Shown: one piece after another, positions 1-8,581 of the stretch | Layout of the letters: every line of letters begins with the position of its first letter | Numbering within the stretch: the stretch's first letter is position 1 | NCBI RefSeq assembly: GCF_002093665.1 | Contig: NZ_MRWE01000013.1 | Span: 57,766 to 121,765 of the forward strand | Source of the DNA: Rouxiella badensis | GTDB lineage: Bacteria > Pseudomonadota > Gammaproteobacteria > Enterobacterales > Enterobacteriaceae | DNA length: 64,000 bases | Direction of reading: 5' to 3' | Translations under genes and position numbers: made by a program | Notes under the pieces: model-generated | What the model was told of the DNA's origin: nothing | The model's input: the letters and a program-made list of their open reading frames with translations, nothing else | Databases searched by the model: none

Positions 1-57
1 GCTGCCGTAAAAGAGACCACGCTGGTCAAAGATTTGAAGGAAAAGGCCTATGACTGA
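1..57 (+). CDS. 3' end of upstream gene, probably ABC transporter solute-binding protein (partial)
   Basis: An open frame from the first base ends at TGA 55-57 and gives an 18-residue C-terminus finishing in LKEKAYD. It overlaps the start of the permease gene (ATG at 50) by 8 bases, as in translationally coupled operons. Solute-binding genes usually precede permease and ATPase genes in polar amino-acid ABC operons, so a solute-binding protein is the inferred identity. Too little sequence is present to recognise the family directly. Confidence 0.55.
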   Translation, partial: AAVKETTLVKDLKEKAYD

Positions 58-964
58 TTCAAGCCCGCGCCCTACTCCTTCTGCTCCGCTTAAGGTTGTT
101 CCGGCTCGTTACCCCCTGCGCCTTCTCGGCGCAGTTTTCGCCCTGTTTATCCTGTTAGCCATCGTACAGTCGGTTGCCACCAACCCTCGCTGGGAATGGG
201 CGGTATTCCGTCAGTGGTTCTTCAACCCGGTTATCCTTGAAGGTCTCGGCAGAACGCTGCTGCTGACGCTGCTCGGCACCGTATTTGGTATCATTTTTGG
301 CACCCTTTTAGCCCTTGCGCGTTTATCAAAATCCTATTTATTGAACTCACTGGCCTGGGCATACATCTGGCTGTTCCGCTCCCTGCCGCTGCTGCTGGTG
401 CTGATTGTTCTCTATAACTTCTCTTACCTGTACGACAACCTGTCGTTGGGTATTCCGTTTACCTCGATTGAGTTCTTTAAACACCCGACCGTTGACCTGC
501 TGGACCAGTTCACCGTCGCGGTGATTGGCCTCTCCGCCGTGCAGTCAGCCTATACCGCCGAGATTATTCGCGGGGGCATCGTCGGCGTCGAGCAAGGCCA
601 ACATGAAGCCGCCGCCGCGCTGGGCCTGCCGGGGTATCGTCGCACCTTCCGCATCATTCTGCCGCAGGCGCTGCGGGCGATTATCCCCACCGGTTTCAAT
701 GAAGTGATCGGTCTCGCGAAAGGCACGTCCATCGTGTATGTACTGGCGATGCCTGACCTGTTCTATACCGTACAAGTTCTGTATAACCGCTCGCAGCAGG
801 TTATCCCGATGCTGATGGTCGCCACCGTCTGGTATCTGGTCATCACTACCGTTCTGTCTGTGCTGCAGTATTACGTCGAGCGTTATTTCTCTCGCGGTGC
901 AACGCGTCAGGTTGCGCCAACCCCGCTACAGCGTCTGCGCCTGTGGCGTACCGCAAAGCCTTAA
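50..964 (+). CDS. Polar amino-acid ABC transporter permease
   Basis: Inner-membrane permease of the HisM/GltJ-type family (304 aa). A roughly 30-residue cytoplasmic N-terminus precedes a first membrane segment at about 25-45; further hydrophobic segments follow, and the conserved cytoplasmic EAA loop (EAAAALGLPGYRRTFRIILP) lies at about residues 187-206, where it docks with the ATPase. It overlaps the preceding partial gene and is followed 15 bases later by its ATPase, so the three form one operon. The substrate cannot be read from sequence; family members carry polar amino acids or opine-like compounds. The protein is longer than the usual 220-240 aa because of the N-terminal extension and a long periplasmic loop around 130-155. 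Confidence 0.9.
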   Translation: MTDSSPRPTPSAPLKVVPARYPLRLLGAVFALFILLAIVQSVATNPRWEWAVFRQWFFNPVILEGLGRTLLLTLLGTVFGIIFGTLLALARLSKSYLLNSLAWAYIWLFRSLPLLLVLIVLYNFSYLYDNLSLGIPFTSIEFFKHPTVDLLDQFTVAVIGLSAVQSAYTAEIIRGGIVGVEQGQHEAAAALGLPGYRRTFRIILPQALRAIIPTGFNEVIGLAKGTSIVYVLAMPDLFYTVQVLYNRSQQVIPMLMVATVWYLVITTVLSVLQYYVERYFSRGATRQVAPTPLQRLRLWRTAKP

Positions 965-979
965 CTGGAGCGATGAACT

Positions 980-1825
980 ATGTCAGAAGCTTTTGATCTC
1001 TACGTGACGCGCCCCGGGCAGGCGGCGCCGGAAGCGGTGGCCACCCCGCGTACACGCACCCAGACCGCAGGCCGAATTGAAATCAGCAATCTCAGCAAAT
1101 CTTTTGGGCTGCACAAGGCGCTGAACGACGTCAGCCTGACGATTGAGCCCGGCACGGTGACGGTGATCCTCGGCCCTTCCGGCTCGGGAAAATCGACCCT
1201 GCTGCGCACCATCAACCATCTTGAACGGGTTGATGAAGGCTTTATTCAGATAGACGGCGATTACGTCGGCTATCGTCGTAAAGGTGACAAGCTGTACGAG
1301 CTGAAGGAAAAAGCTATCCTCAAGCAGCGTATCCACTGCGGCTATGTGTTCCAGAACTTTAACCTGTTCCCGCACATGACCGTGCTGGACAACATCATTG
1401 AAGCACCGATTGTCCACGGGCTGCTAAACCGTAAACAGGCCATAGAGCGCGCCTATGAGCTGCTGGATACCGTGGGTCTGCGCGAAAAAGCTAACGCCTG
1501 GCCGCGCCACCTTTCCGGTGGGCAGCAGCAGCGTATCGCCATCGCGCGTGCACTGGCGCTCAACCCGAAGGTGATGCTGTTTGATGAACCGACCTCGGCG
1601 CTGGATCCGGAGCTGGTCGGTGAAGTCTTGGACGTGATTAAAAAGTTGGCCGAATCTGGCGTTACCCTGGTGGTGGTCACTCATGAGATTGGCTTCGCGC
1701 GTCAGGTTGCCGACCGAGTGGTATTCATGGTGGACGGTGCGGTGGTTGAAACCGGCAGCGCGTCTCAGGTGTTGGACAACCCGCGTCATCAGCGTACCCG
1801 CCGCTTCCTCGAAAAAGTGCTATAA
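980..1825 (+). CDS. Polar amino-acid ABC transporter ATP-binding protein
   Basis: Cytoplasmic ATPase (281 aa) that energises the permease just upstream. Walker [11 protein letters not shown]-loop in [11 protein letters not shown], signature [15 protein letters not shown], Walker [15 protein letters not shown] and the H-loop [12 protein letters not shown] are all intact and in order, as in GlnQ/HisP. A non-conserved extension of about 30 residues precedes the nucleotide-binding domain. The ATG follows GGAG with normal spacing. A stem-loop follows the gene, consistent with the operon ending here. Confidence 0.93.
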   Translation: MSEAFDLYVTRPGQAAPEAVATPRTRTQTAGRIEISNLSKSFGLHKALNDVSLTIEPGTVTVILGPSGSGKSTLLRTINHLERVDEGFIQIDGDYVGYRRKGDKLYELKEKAILKQRIHCGYVFQNFNLFPHMTVLDNIIEAPIVHGLLNRKQAIERAYELLDTVGLREKANAWPRHLSGGQQQRIAIARALALNPKVMLFDEPTSALDPELVGEVLDVIKKLAESGVTLVVVTHEIGFARQVADRVVFMVDGAVVETGSASQVLDNPRHQRTRRFLEKVL

Positions 1826-1839
1826 ACCGCCGAAATAAA

Positions 1840-1889
1840 GGGCGATCCAGGCAAGGCTCGATAATCGTTGAAGCCTGCCCTGGACGCCC
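1840..1889 (+). terminator. Stem-loop at the 3' end of the ABC operon
   Basis: GGGCG and TCCAGG upstream pair with CCTGGA and CGCCC downstream, and inner GGCT pairs with AGCC, giving a long imperfect hairpin 14 bases after the ATPase stop. No T-run follows, so it may be an mRNA-stabilising structure or a Rho-associated end rather than a simple intrinsic terminator. Confidence 0.4.
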
Positions 1890-2030
1890 TGCTAATAAGA
1901 CAGTGCCGCTGACGCCGCCCCGCTATCCGCCTCTGCAGATGAACATCCAACGCGCCCAACGGCACCACCGCATCATAATAAATCATGCCGCCCTTCTCGA
2001 TTGAAAAGTACACACTCGGTTACACAGGTA

Positions 2031-2055
2031 AACTGTACAGCTAAACTGCACAGTT
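2031..2055. promoter_or_regulatory. Near-perfect palindrome, probable MarR-family operator
   Basis: AACTGTACAG and CTGCACAGTT flank a 5-base centre (CTAAA); 9 of 10 positions pair as an inverted repeat. It ends 43 bases before the preferred start of the MarR-family gene. A dyad just upstream of a marR gene is the usual place for autorepression, so this is inferred to be the operator for the regulator-exporter pair. Related half-sites (ACACAGGTAAACTG) lie immediately upstream. Confidence 0.6.
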
Positions 2056-2098
2056 CTACACTTTCATCATGTTAGTTACTCTGCTTAGAGATCCTACG

Positions 2099-2533
2099 AT
2101 GAATGAGTCCCTGCCCCTCAACGCGCTGGCCGCCGAACTGCGTATTTCTGCCGGAAAACTGGTCCGCAGAATGCGTGAACAGTCGCGCCCCGGTGATTTC
2201 ACCACCTCGCAAAAGTCGGTGCTGTTGCGTATCGACAGAGACGGCCCAGCGACGGTGTCGGCGCTGGCCCGTGCAGAAAGCGTGCGCCCGCAGTCAATGC
2301 GCATGACGGTGGCGGCATTGCAGACGTTGGGCGCACTGAGCGGCAGCCCCGACCCCACCGATGGACGCCAGACCCTGGTTTCGCTGACCCCCGCTTTTCG
2401 TAAGAAGCTTAACGCCAGCCGCGCCGCAAAGGAGGACTGGCTGGTACAGGCACTGCAACACCAGCTTACGGCCAGCGAACAGCAACAGCTGGCCGCTACG
2501 TTACAACTGATACAACGACTTGCTGACTACTGA
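2099..2533 (+). CDS. MarR-family transcriptional regulator
   Basis: Winged-helix dimeric repressor of about 144 residues when started at ATG 2099, which is preceded by AGAG. An in-frame ATG at 2069 would add ten residues but has no visible ribosome site and would fall close to the operator. The recognition region (ATVSALARAESVRPQSMRMTVAALQTLGAL) and wing (DPTDGRQTLVSLT) are typical of MarR. It sits 27 bases before an MFS drug/metabolite exporter, and MarR-exporter pairs usually respond to the exported compound. The ligand is unknown. Confidence 0.85.
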   Translation: MNESLPLNALAAELRISAGKLVRRMREQSRPGDFTTSQKSVLLRIDRDGPATVSALARAESVRPQSMRMTVAALQTLGALSGSPDPTDGRQTLVSLTPAFRKKLNASRAAKEDWLVQALQHQLTASEQQQLAATLQLIQRLADY

Positions 2534-2560
2534 GTCATTACCTTCTTAGAGCGCTAAAAT

Positions 2561-3790
2561 ATGACCACCACTACAAAAGGCGTTTTCCGATCCCTACGGA
2601 TCTTCAACTACCGCGTCTGGGCCGCTGGCGCGCTTATCTCCAATATCGGTACCTGGATGCAGCGCACGGCGCAGGACTGGCTGGTACTGACCCAGCTCAC
2701 CCACCACAACGCCTCGGCGGTGGGTATTGTCATGGCGTTGCAGTTTGGCCCGCAGATGCTGCTGCTGCCGTGGACCGGCTTTGCCGCCGACTATTTCAAC
2801 CAACGCAAGATGCTGATGTTTACGCAGGCGACGATGGGCGCATTGGCCATCGTACTGGGTATCATGACCGTCGCTGGGGTGGTGCAGCTGTGGCACGTTT
2901 ATGTGTTCGCCTTTCTGTTCGGCTGCGTGTCGGCCTTCGATGCGCCGGTCAGGCAAACCTTCGTGGCCGAACTGGTGGGAGACGCCGACCTGTCGAACGC
3001 GGTGGCGCTCAACTCGACCTCATTCAACGCGGCGCGGATGGTGGGACCGGCGATTGCCGGACTGACTATCGCCTCGGTCGGGACCGGTTGGGCATTTATC
3101 GTTAACGGTATCAGCTTTATTGCGGTGCTGACCTCGCTGTCGCTGTTCCGCCTCGATGAGCTGCACCCCAACGCCCGCGCGGCGCGTAAAAAAGGCAGCT
3201 TCCTCGAAGGGTTTAGCTACGTCTGGGCGCGGCCCGACCTGAAGGCATCGATGATTATGCTGTTCCTGATTGGCACCTTCGGCCTTAATTACCCGATATT
3301 TCTTTCGACCATGGCGGTCAGCGTGTTCCATACCGACGCACGAGGATACGGCATGCTCTCGACCTTTATGGCGATTGGGACTATCTCGGGTGCGCTGCTG
3401 GCGGCGGGACGGGACAAACCCAGGTTTAACCTGATGATAGTCGGTGCTTCCTTTTTCGGCCTCGGCGGACTGCTTGCCGCCTTGGCTCCGACCTATTGGC
3501 TGTTCGCCGCTTCGCTCATTGTCATCGGCGTCGCGGCTCTGACTTTCATGAACACCAGCGGCAGCCTGATGCAGCTCTCGACCGAACCCGCGATGCGTGG
3601 CCGGGTGATGGCGCTACGCGTGGGCGTTGCGTTGGGAGGAACGCCGATTGGTGCGCCGATCGTCGGTTGGGTCGCCGACAACTTCGGGCCGCGCTGGTCG
3701 CTGGGAGTCGGCGCAGCAGCAGGCTTTCTTGCCGCGCTGGTTGGGCTTTACGCCATCATGCAGCAGAAGAAAAATCCGCAGCCGATTTAA
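2561..3790 (+). CDS. MFS exporter, EntS-like (DHA3/MFS_3 type)
   Basis: Twelve-segment major facilitator of 409 aa. The N-terminus (FRSLRIFNYRVWAAGALISNIGTWMQRTAQDWLVL) is typical of the MFS_3/enterobactin-exporter-like branch, which includes siderophore and macrolide efflux pumps. The motif-A-type loop between segments 2 and 3 reads GFAADYFNQRKMLM. It is co-directional with the MarR gene and is inferred to be under its control. The substrate is unknown; no siderophore genes are next to it. Confidence 0.85.
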   Translation: MTTTTKGVFRSLRIFNYRVWAAGALISNIGTWMQRTAQDWLVLTQLTHHNASAVGIVMALQFGPQMLLLPWTGFAADYFNQRKMLMFTQATMGALAIVLGIMTVAGVVQLWHVYVFAFLFGCVSAFDAPVRQTFVAELVGDADLSNAVALNSTSFNAARMVGPAIAGLTIASVGTGWAFIVNGISFIAVLTSLSLFRLDELHPNARAARKKGSFLEGFSYVWARPDLKASMIMLFLIGTFGLNYPIFLSTMAVSVFHTDARGYGMLSTFMAIGTISGALLAAGRDKPRFNLMIVGASFFGLGGLLAALAPTYWLFAASLIVIGVAALTFMNTSGSLMQLSTEPAMRGRVMALRVGVALGGTPIGAPIVGWVADNFGPRWSLGVGAAAGFLAALVGLYAIMQQKKNPQPI

Positions 3791-3812
3791 TGATTGCCCC
3801 GCAGAGCAGGCT

Positions 3813-4340
3813 CTATTGCAGCCACTTCCTTGACCGGTGCAGGCTGGCTCTGACCACCAGAATATGAAAGGGTTTTATCGCGGCAAGATAGGCGTGGCCG
3901 AGCAGGTTGTGGCAGTGAACCACGGTTGTCGCAACCAGCTCATCGCCGTTGGGACCCTCGCGGCGAAATATCGACAGGCGAAAATCAAGATGATCGTCAT
4001 CTTCGCCGAAAATAATCTCGCGTTCGGAACGGCTTAATACCCGGAAGAAGTCGATTTTTTCGGCCTGCTGCCCGTCTATTTCCGCTCGCAGCGTGCGCGT
4101 TGTCTTAAGACCAAAAGAGGCGGCTCCCTTATCGCGAAGGGCAAGCAATGCCTTGAACCACGGCGCAGGATGACCGAGCACCGCCTGTGCCAAGGCATTG
4201 ATATCGCGGGTATCTTCAGGCAGCAGCTTGAGGGTAAAGGCATCGACCAGATTCGCACGCTGATAATACGGCGTCAGCTGGCTGTCGACGGGGGGTTTAG
4301 CCGATTTTATACGGCCTTCGCAAGACGGAAATAGCGCCAT
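3813..4340 (-). CDS. DUF2867 family protein
   Basis: About 175 residues. The sequence matches my recollection of the DUF2867 domain, often found alone or at the C-terminus of NAD-binding epimerase-like proteins: a Tyr/Asp-Ala-Phe start, then [14 protein letters not shown], then a C-terminal [12 protein letters not shown]. No catalytic motif is evident and the biochemical role is unknown. The start at 4340 (MALFPS) has AGGG nine bases upstream; an in-frame ATG at 4349 abuts that AGGG. It is convergent with the MFS gene and shares no operon. Confidence 0.65.
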   Translation of the reverse strand: MALFPSCEGRIKSAKPPVDSQLTPYYQRANLVDAFTLKLLPEDTRDINALAQAVLGHPAPWFKALLALRDKGAASFGLKTTRTLRAEIDGQQAEKIDFFRVLSRSEREIIFGEDDDHLDFRLSIFRREGPNGDELVATTVVHCHNLLGHAYLAAIKPFHILVVRASLHRSRKWLQ

Positions 4341-4445
4341 GATTCTCATCCCTAAAGAGTGAAAGAATTTCCTGTACAGGGATGAGATTAGCAGCTGTTA
4401 ATGCGTTGACTGCGTTTTTATCGCATCCTTTAGTGTCAATAAATG

Positions 4446-4739
4446 CTACTGCGGGAAAATGCCCTTAAAGCTGGTTTTCTTGCGCGGTTCGGTCATTAGC
4501 GACGCCAGCGCATCGACGCAGGCGAGGTAATGCGGCGTTTTCTTGTGGGCGTTTACCGCCTCAATATCGCGATAGGCTTCGTAAACATAAAAGCGCGTTG
4601 GCACTTTTTCGTCCTGTAATACGTCAAATCGCAAATTTCCCGCTTCCTGTAATGCACCAAGATGGTTCAACTCGAAGACGCGTAAAAACTCATCGACCTT
4701 ATCGGCCTTAACGTTAATTTCAACCAGGGTGACTTCCAT
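4446..4739 (-). CDS. lsrG: LsrG, phospho-AI-2 isomerase
   Basis: A 97-residue single-domain protein of the antibiotic biosynthesis monooxygenase (ABM) fold. The start (VTLVEINV), the central block NLRFDVLQD and [13 protein letters not shown], and KKTPHYLAC closely follow E. coli LsrG, which isomerises phosphorylated AI-2 to 3-hydroxy-2,4-pentadione-5-phosphate during quorum-signal breakdown. AGGAGAGG precedes two tandem ATGs; the second (4739) gives the E. coli-like start and better spacing. It is divergent from lsrK, not at the end of an lsrACDBFG operon, which is not in this window. Confidence 0.85.
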   Translation of the reverse strand: MEVTLVEINVKADKVDEFLRVFELNHLGALQEAGNLRFDVLQDEKVPTRFYVYEAYRDIEAVNAHKKTPHYLACVDALASLMTEPRKKTSFKGIFPQ

Positions 4740-4932
4740 CATCCTCTCCTTTTGGCAGGCCTGGGTTTATTGATACCTGAAAGAGTTTAGCCGCTGTATC
4801 GCGCGGGCCGTGGACACATTAAAGGAAATGCAAGACACATCACAATTAGCAAACTTTGCCGCTCAAATAATTGTTATCACAGCAAAACAGCGCCCACTAT
4901 TAGTCTAGGTTTCCACTCAAGAGAGGATGAGT
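4740..4932. promoter_or_regulatory. Divergent promoter region between lsrG and lsrK
   Basis: About 190 bases, AT-rich (for example the stretch around 4845-4885), lying between two divergent AI-2 genes, so both promoters must be here. No LsrR gene is in the window and I cannot identify an LsrR site with confidence. Confidence 0.5.
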
Positions 4933-6525
4933 ATGAACTCACCCAGCACCTCGTCAGGCAATGCGTCTTATCTTATGGCTCTGGATGCCGGCACCGGCAG
5001 CATTCGCGCGGTCATTTTTTCTCTTGAGGGTCAGCAGATAGCCGTAGGTCAGGCCGAATGGCAGCATAATCCGCTGGCAGACGTGCCGGGGTCGATGGAG
5101 TTCGACTTGCACAAAAACTGGCAACTCACCTGCCAATGCATTCGACAGGCGCTGGCCGCCGCTCACCTGCCCGCCTCGGCCATCGCCGCAGTTGCCGCCT
5201 GTTCGATGCGCGAAGGCATTGTTCTCTATGATAAATCTGGGGAACCCCTGTGGGCATGCGCCAACGTGGACTCCCGCGCGAGCCGTGAAGTCAGCGAGCT
5301 GAAAGAGATTCATCACGGAGAGTTCGAGCGAGAGGCCTATCTGCACTCTGGACAGACGCTGGCGCTCGGCGCGATGCCACGTTTGCTGTGGCTGGCGCAT
5401 CACCGTCCGGATATCTATCGCCGGGCCGCCACCTTGACCATGATAAGCGACTGGCTTGCCTATATGCTGACCGGGGAACTTGCGGTTGATCCGTCTAATG
5501 CCGGCACCACCGGTATGCTGAGTCTGGAAACCCGCAACTGGCACCCCGAACTGCTCGAGCTTGCGGGTCTGCGCGCCGATATATTATCGCCGGTGCTGGA
5601 AACCGGCACCCGACTGGGCAGCGTGACCGCCCTCAGCGCGGAACAGTGTGGACTCAAGGCCGGCACGCCGGTCGGCATGGGCGGCGGCGACGTGCAGCTT
5701 GGCTCGCTCGGGCTTGGACTGGTCCACGCCGGACAAACGGCGGTACTGGGCGGCAGCTTCTGGCAGCAGGTGGTTAACCTGCCGCGCCCCGTGACCGACC
5801 CGCAGATGAATATCCGCATTAATCCGCACGTCATCCCCGGTATGGCACAGGCGGAGTGCATCAGTTTCTTTACCGGATTAACCATGCGCTGGTTCCGCGA
5901 TGCCTTCTGCAGCGAAGAAAAGCTGCTGGCAGAGCGCCTGGGGGTAGATACCTATAGCCTGCTCGAAGAAATGGCGGCGCGGGTACCGGCGGGTTCCTGG
6001 GGCGTAATGCCTATCTTCTCCGACGCGATGCATTTCAAGAACTGGTACCACGCCGCGCCGTCGTTTATCAACCTGTCGATCGATCCGCAGAAGTGCAACA
6101 AGCAGACCTTATTCCGCGCGCTGGAGGAGAATGCCGCGATTGTCTCGGCCTGTAATCTTGATCTTATCGCCGAGTTTTCCGGGGTAAACGCCTCGTCGCT
6201 GGTGTTTGCCGGTGGCGGCTCGAAGGGCAAGCTGTGGAGTCAGATTCTGAGCGACGTCACCGGTAAACCGGTCAAAGTGCCACAGGTGAAAGAGGCGACG
6301 GCGCTGGGCTGTGCGATTGCCGCAGGCGTAGCGGCGGGGCTTTATCGGTCGCTGGCGGAAACCGGCGAGGCGCTCGTGCGCTGGGAGCGGGAATATCAGC
6401 CCAACGCTGCGCATCATGAGGGCTATATGGCGCAAAAAACTCACTGGCAGGCAGTCTATGCCGATCAGTTGACGCTGGTCGACAGCGGGCTGACCACCTC
6501 GATGTGGAAAGCCCCGGGCCTGTAA
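4933..6525 (+). CDS. lsrK: LsrK, autoinducer-2 kinase
   Basis: FGGY-family sugar kinase (530 aa from ATG 4933, the same length as E. coli LsrK) that phosphorylates internalised AI-2 so that it can bind LsrR and be degraded. The phosphate-binding [12 protein letters not shown] (about 18-29), [56 protein letters not shown] and C-terminal [13 protein letters not shown] blocks all match LsrK closely. GAGAGG precedes ATG 4933; the ATG at 4927 overlaps this site. It is divergent from lsrG, and the convergent nac follows two bases later. Confidence 0.93.
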   Translation: MNSPSTSSGNASYLMALDAGTGSIRAVIFSLEGQQIAVGQAEWQHNPLADVPGSMEFDLHKNWQLTCQCIRQALAAAHLPASAIAAVAACSMREGIVLYDKSGEPLWACANVDSRASREVSELKEIHHGEFEREAYLHSGQTLALGAMPRLLWLAHHRPDIYRRAATLTMISDWLAYMLTGELAVDPSNAGTTGMLSLETRNWHPELLELAGLRADILSPVLETGTRLGSVTALSAEQCGLKAGTPVGMGGGDVQLGSLGLGLVHAGQTAVLGGSFWQQVVNLPRPVTDPQMNIRINPHVIPGMAQAECISFFTGLTMRWFRDAFCSEEKLLAERLGVDTYSLLEEMAARVPAGSWGVMPIFSDAMHFKNWYHAAPSFINLSIDPQKCNKQTLFRALEENAAIVSACNLDLIAEFSGVNASSLVFAGGGSKGKLWSQILSDVTGKPVKVPQVKEATALGCAIAAGVAAGLYRSLAETGEALVRWEREYQPNAAHHEGYMAQKTHWQAVYADQLTLVDSGLTTSMWKAPGL

Positions 6526-6526
6526 A

Positions 6527-7456
6527 TCAGCTCACCGCCAGCAGCGGGCGCACCTCTTCGCGTTCGCGGCTTTCGGCCATCAGCGAGAGCAGAATTTTTT
6601 GTACCGCCTGGGCAGGCTGTGACAGCGGCAAATGGTCAGAAACACAGAGTGAAAGCGGAGCCTGAATCGACGGACTGCTGATGCAGGCCATCCAGGCATT
6701 GGCCGGTCCAACGATAGCGCGCGCCGCAGACTCCGGCAAAATAGTGGCTCCCAGACCGCTGGCAATCGCAGCGGTCAGCGTGCTGGCCGACTCTATTTCT
6801 CCGATCACTTTCGCCGCTAGCCTTCTCAGCACCATCGCGTCGTCCACCAGCTTGCGCAGCACGTCATGGGTGCGCGGCAGGAACAGGTTGAGCTTGGCGA
6901 CGTCGGTCAATTCGACAAATTTACCCGGATTCGGCACCGAATGGGTGGCCACCAGATATAAATCTTCTTTTATCAGCGGCATATAGGACAGACCGGGGAT
7001 CGGCTTGTTGCCGTACAGCACCGCCATGTCCATACGGCCATTGACCGTCTGGTCGATAAGCTCACTGCCAAAATTCTCGTTTAAATACAGTAGAATGCCG
7101 GGATGTTGTTCCCGCACCGCCTGCAACAGCGGCAACGCCAGCAACGATGCGGCAGTGCCGGGGGCCATGCCCACCGAGACCTGACCATTCAACGCCATGC
7201 CAGCACAGTTGACTGCGCTGTGCGCCTGCTCACACTGGCGCAGGATAGTTTGCGCGTGAGCATAAAGAATGTTGCCCGCCTCAGTCGGCGTTACCCCACG
7301 CTTGGTACGAACCAGAAGCTGCTGCTTCAGTTCACCTTCAAGCGTAGCCAGCTGTTGGCTCAGGGCCGGTTGAGCGATATGCAGCACATCTGCAGCCTGC
7401 GTGAGACTGCCGATATCGACGATTTTCACGAAGTACTTTAAGCGTCTGAGATTCAT
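6527..7456 (-). CDS. nac: Nac, LysR-type nitrogen assimilation regulator
   Basis: LysR-family regulator of 309 aa from ATG 7456. The N-terminal helix-turn-helix (RRLKYFVKIVDIGSLTQAA, HIAQPALSQQLATLEGEL) and the following TKRGVTPTEAG closely match Klebsiella/E. coli Nac (305 aa). Nac links sigma-54/NtrC nitrogen control to sigma-70 promoters of nitrogen-source genes. A longer reading frame extends upstream to 7534, but the Nac-like start is internal. A sigma-54-like promoter and an NtrC-like site upstream support the call. The effector domain (about 90-300) diverges more from the reference. Confidence 0.87.
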   Translation of the reverse strand: MNLRRLKYFVKIVDIGSLTQAADVLHIAQPALSQQLATLEGELKQQLLVRTKRGVTPTEAGNILYAHAQTILRQCEQAHSAVNCAGMALNGQVSVGMAPGTAASLLALPLLQAVREQHPGILLYLNENFGSELIDQTVNGRMDMAVLYGNKPIPGLSYMPLIKEDLYLVATHSVPNPGKFVELTDVAKLNLFLPRTHDVLRKLVDDAMVLRRLAAKVIGEIESASTLTAAIASGLGATILPESAARAIVGPANAWMACISSPSIQAPLSLCVSDHLPLSQPAQAVQKILLSLMAESREREEVRPLLAVS

Positions 7457-7579
7457 CTCTGTCTCCATCGAGCCTGGTGGTTGCATTAAGGGTAAAAAGG
7501 GTCGCCCCTGGCTGAAGCAAAATGTATTTATCATAATTTCCGTGAATACTTTATCCGCCGGAACCTGCTAAGTGATAAA

Positions 7580-7594
7580 GCAAGATCAAGGCCA
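7580..7594 (-). promoter_or_regulatory. Candidate sigma-54 promoter of nac
   Basis: Read on the minus strand the site is TGGCCTTGATCTTGC: the -24 GG and -12 GC dinucleotides are correctly spaced and the consensus TGGCAC-N5-TTGC is matched except for two positions in the -24 block. The predicted start of transcription is about 110 bases upstream of the nac ATG. Klebsiella nac is known to be sigma-54/NtrC dependent, which makes this a likely functional site. Confidence 0.6.
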
Positions 7595-7725
7595 ATCAGG
7601 CAGTTATAGAAAATACCCAGGGAAATAATCCGTCTAATGGCCTATAAAATAAGAAAAAATGCGCAGGATTTTGACAGAGGGATAAATAAAGAGAAAAGAA
7701 TCGCAGATTAACTCACCCACGGTGT

Positions 7726-7742
7726 TGCACCATCATAATGCA
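7726..7742. promoter_or_regulatory. Candidate NtrC enhancer site upstream of nac
   Basis: TGCACC, five bases, then AATGCA: the left half matches the NtrC half-site TGCACC exactly and the right half matches four of six. It lies about 130 bases upstream of the candidate sigma-54 promoter, within the normal enhancer range. It also lies beyond the end of the convergent SDR gene's terminator, so it does not overlap coding sequence. Confidence 0.45.
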
Positions 7743-7756
7743 AGCTTATGTTTACG

Positions 7757-7784
7757 AAAAAGCCCGTCACGCTGTGACAGGCTT
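7757..7784 (-). terminator. Intrinsic terminator of the GntR-SDR operon
   Basis: On the minus strand AAGCCTGTCAC pairs with GTGACGGGCTT around a short loop and is followed by TTTT, 10 bases after the SDR stop codon. Confidence 0.75.
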
Positions 7785-7795
7785 AATGGACAACA

Positions 7796-8581
7796 TTACA
7801 CGGAAGGGATCATGCCGCCGTCAACGCGGATAACGGAGCCGGTCATATACGAAGCCTGACGGCTAGCAAGAAATGCGGCGACTGCGCCATACTCTTCCGG
7901 CTCGCCGTAACGCCCGATGGGGATGGTTGAGGCACTCTTGCTCGCCACCTCTTCGACCGAAATACCCTCGCGTCCCGCTCGTGCTTCGTCGAGCTGACCC
8001 AGTCGTTTAGTCGCAATGCGTCCCGGCAAAATCACATTAACGGTGATGCCTTCACTGGCCACTTCGCTGGCCAGCGTCTTGGACCAGCCAACCAGCGCCA
8101 TACGCAGCGTGTTCGACATACCCAGGTTCGGGATCGGCGTGACAATGCCCGACGAGGTGCTGGTAATGATGCGACCCCAGCCGAGGCTGCGCATATCCGG
8201 CAACACTTTGTCGGTCAGTTGAATCAGCGAGCTGACCATGGTGGAGAACTGCGTGGCCCACAATTCCGGTGCGACGCCGCTCGCCTTGGTCGGCGGCGGG
8301 CCACCGGAGTTGTTGACCAGAATGCCGATTGGGCCAAGATATTGGTGAATGCCTGCCAACACCTGGTCAAACTTTTCCGGCTGAGTTAAATCCATGACGA
8401 ACGCCTTTGCGCGTCCCCCTGCGGCTTTAATCATCTCGGCGGTTTCAATCAGTGCCGCTTCCGTACGCCCGCATACCGCCACGGCGGCCCCTTCGGCCCC
8501 CAGCGAAAGCGCCATCGCACGCCCCAATCCTCCCCCGGCACCGCTCACCAGCGCCACGCGGCCTGTAATTCCAAAATCCAT
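7796..8581 (-). CDS. Short-chain dehydrogenase/reductase (SDR)
   Basis: Classical SDR oxidoreductase of 261 aa. The cofactor loop GAGGGLGRA (about 14-22) is followed by an Arg-containing CGRTEAAL, which suggests NADP preference. NNSGGPP replaces the usual NNAG, and the catalytic Tyr-x-x-x-Lys position shows no clear YxxxK: the stretch reads TSTSSGIVTPIPNLGMSNTLRMALVGWSK, a pattern seen in some 3-oxoacyl-reductase-like SDRs with an altered triad. It overlaps the upstream GntR gene by one base (TGATG) and has AGAGGA upstream. It is co-transcribed with its regulator and divergent from the ABC importer operon, so it is inferred to act on the imported compound or its breakdown product. Confidence 0.83.
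   Translation of the reverse strand: MDFGITGRVALVSGAGGGLGRAMALSLGAEGAAVAVCGRTEAALIETAEMIKAAGGRAKAFVMDLTQPEKFDQVLAGIHQYLGPIGILVNNSGGPPPTKASGVAPELWATQFSTMVSSLIQLTDKVLPDMRSLGWGRIITSTSSGIVTPIPNLGMSNTLRMALVGWSKTLASEVASEGITVNVILPGRIATKRLGQLDEARAGREGISVEEVASKSASTIPIGRYGEPEEYGAVAAFLASRQASYMTGSVIRVDGGMIPSV

Noticed and set aside
1789..2013. Reading frame on the minus strand between the ABC operon and marR
   Set aside because: It overlaps the ATPase gene's 3' end and the hairpin, shows no recognisable family, and the upstream part lies in a control region. An internal ATG at 1984 has a fair AAGGG, but this alone is not enough.
7457..7534. Upstream extension of the nac reading frame
   Set aside because: Nac proteins start at MNLRRLKYF; the extension shows no resemblance to LysR N-termini.
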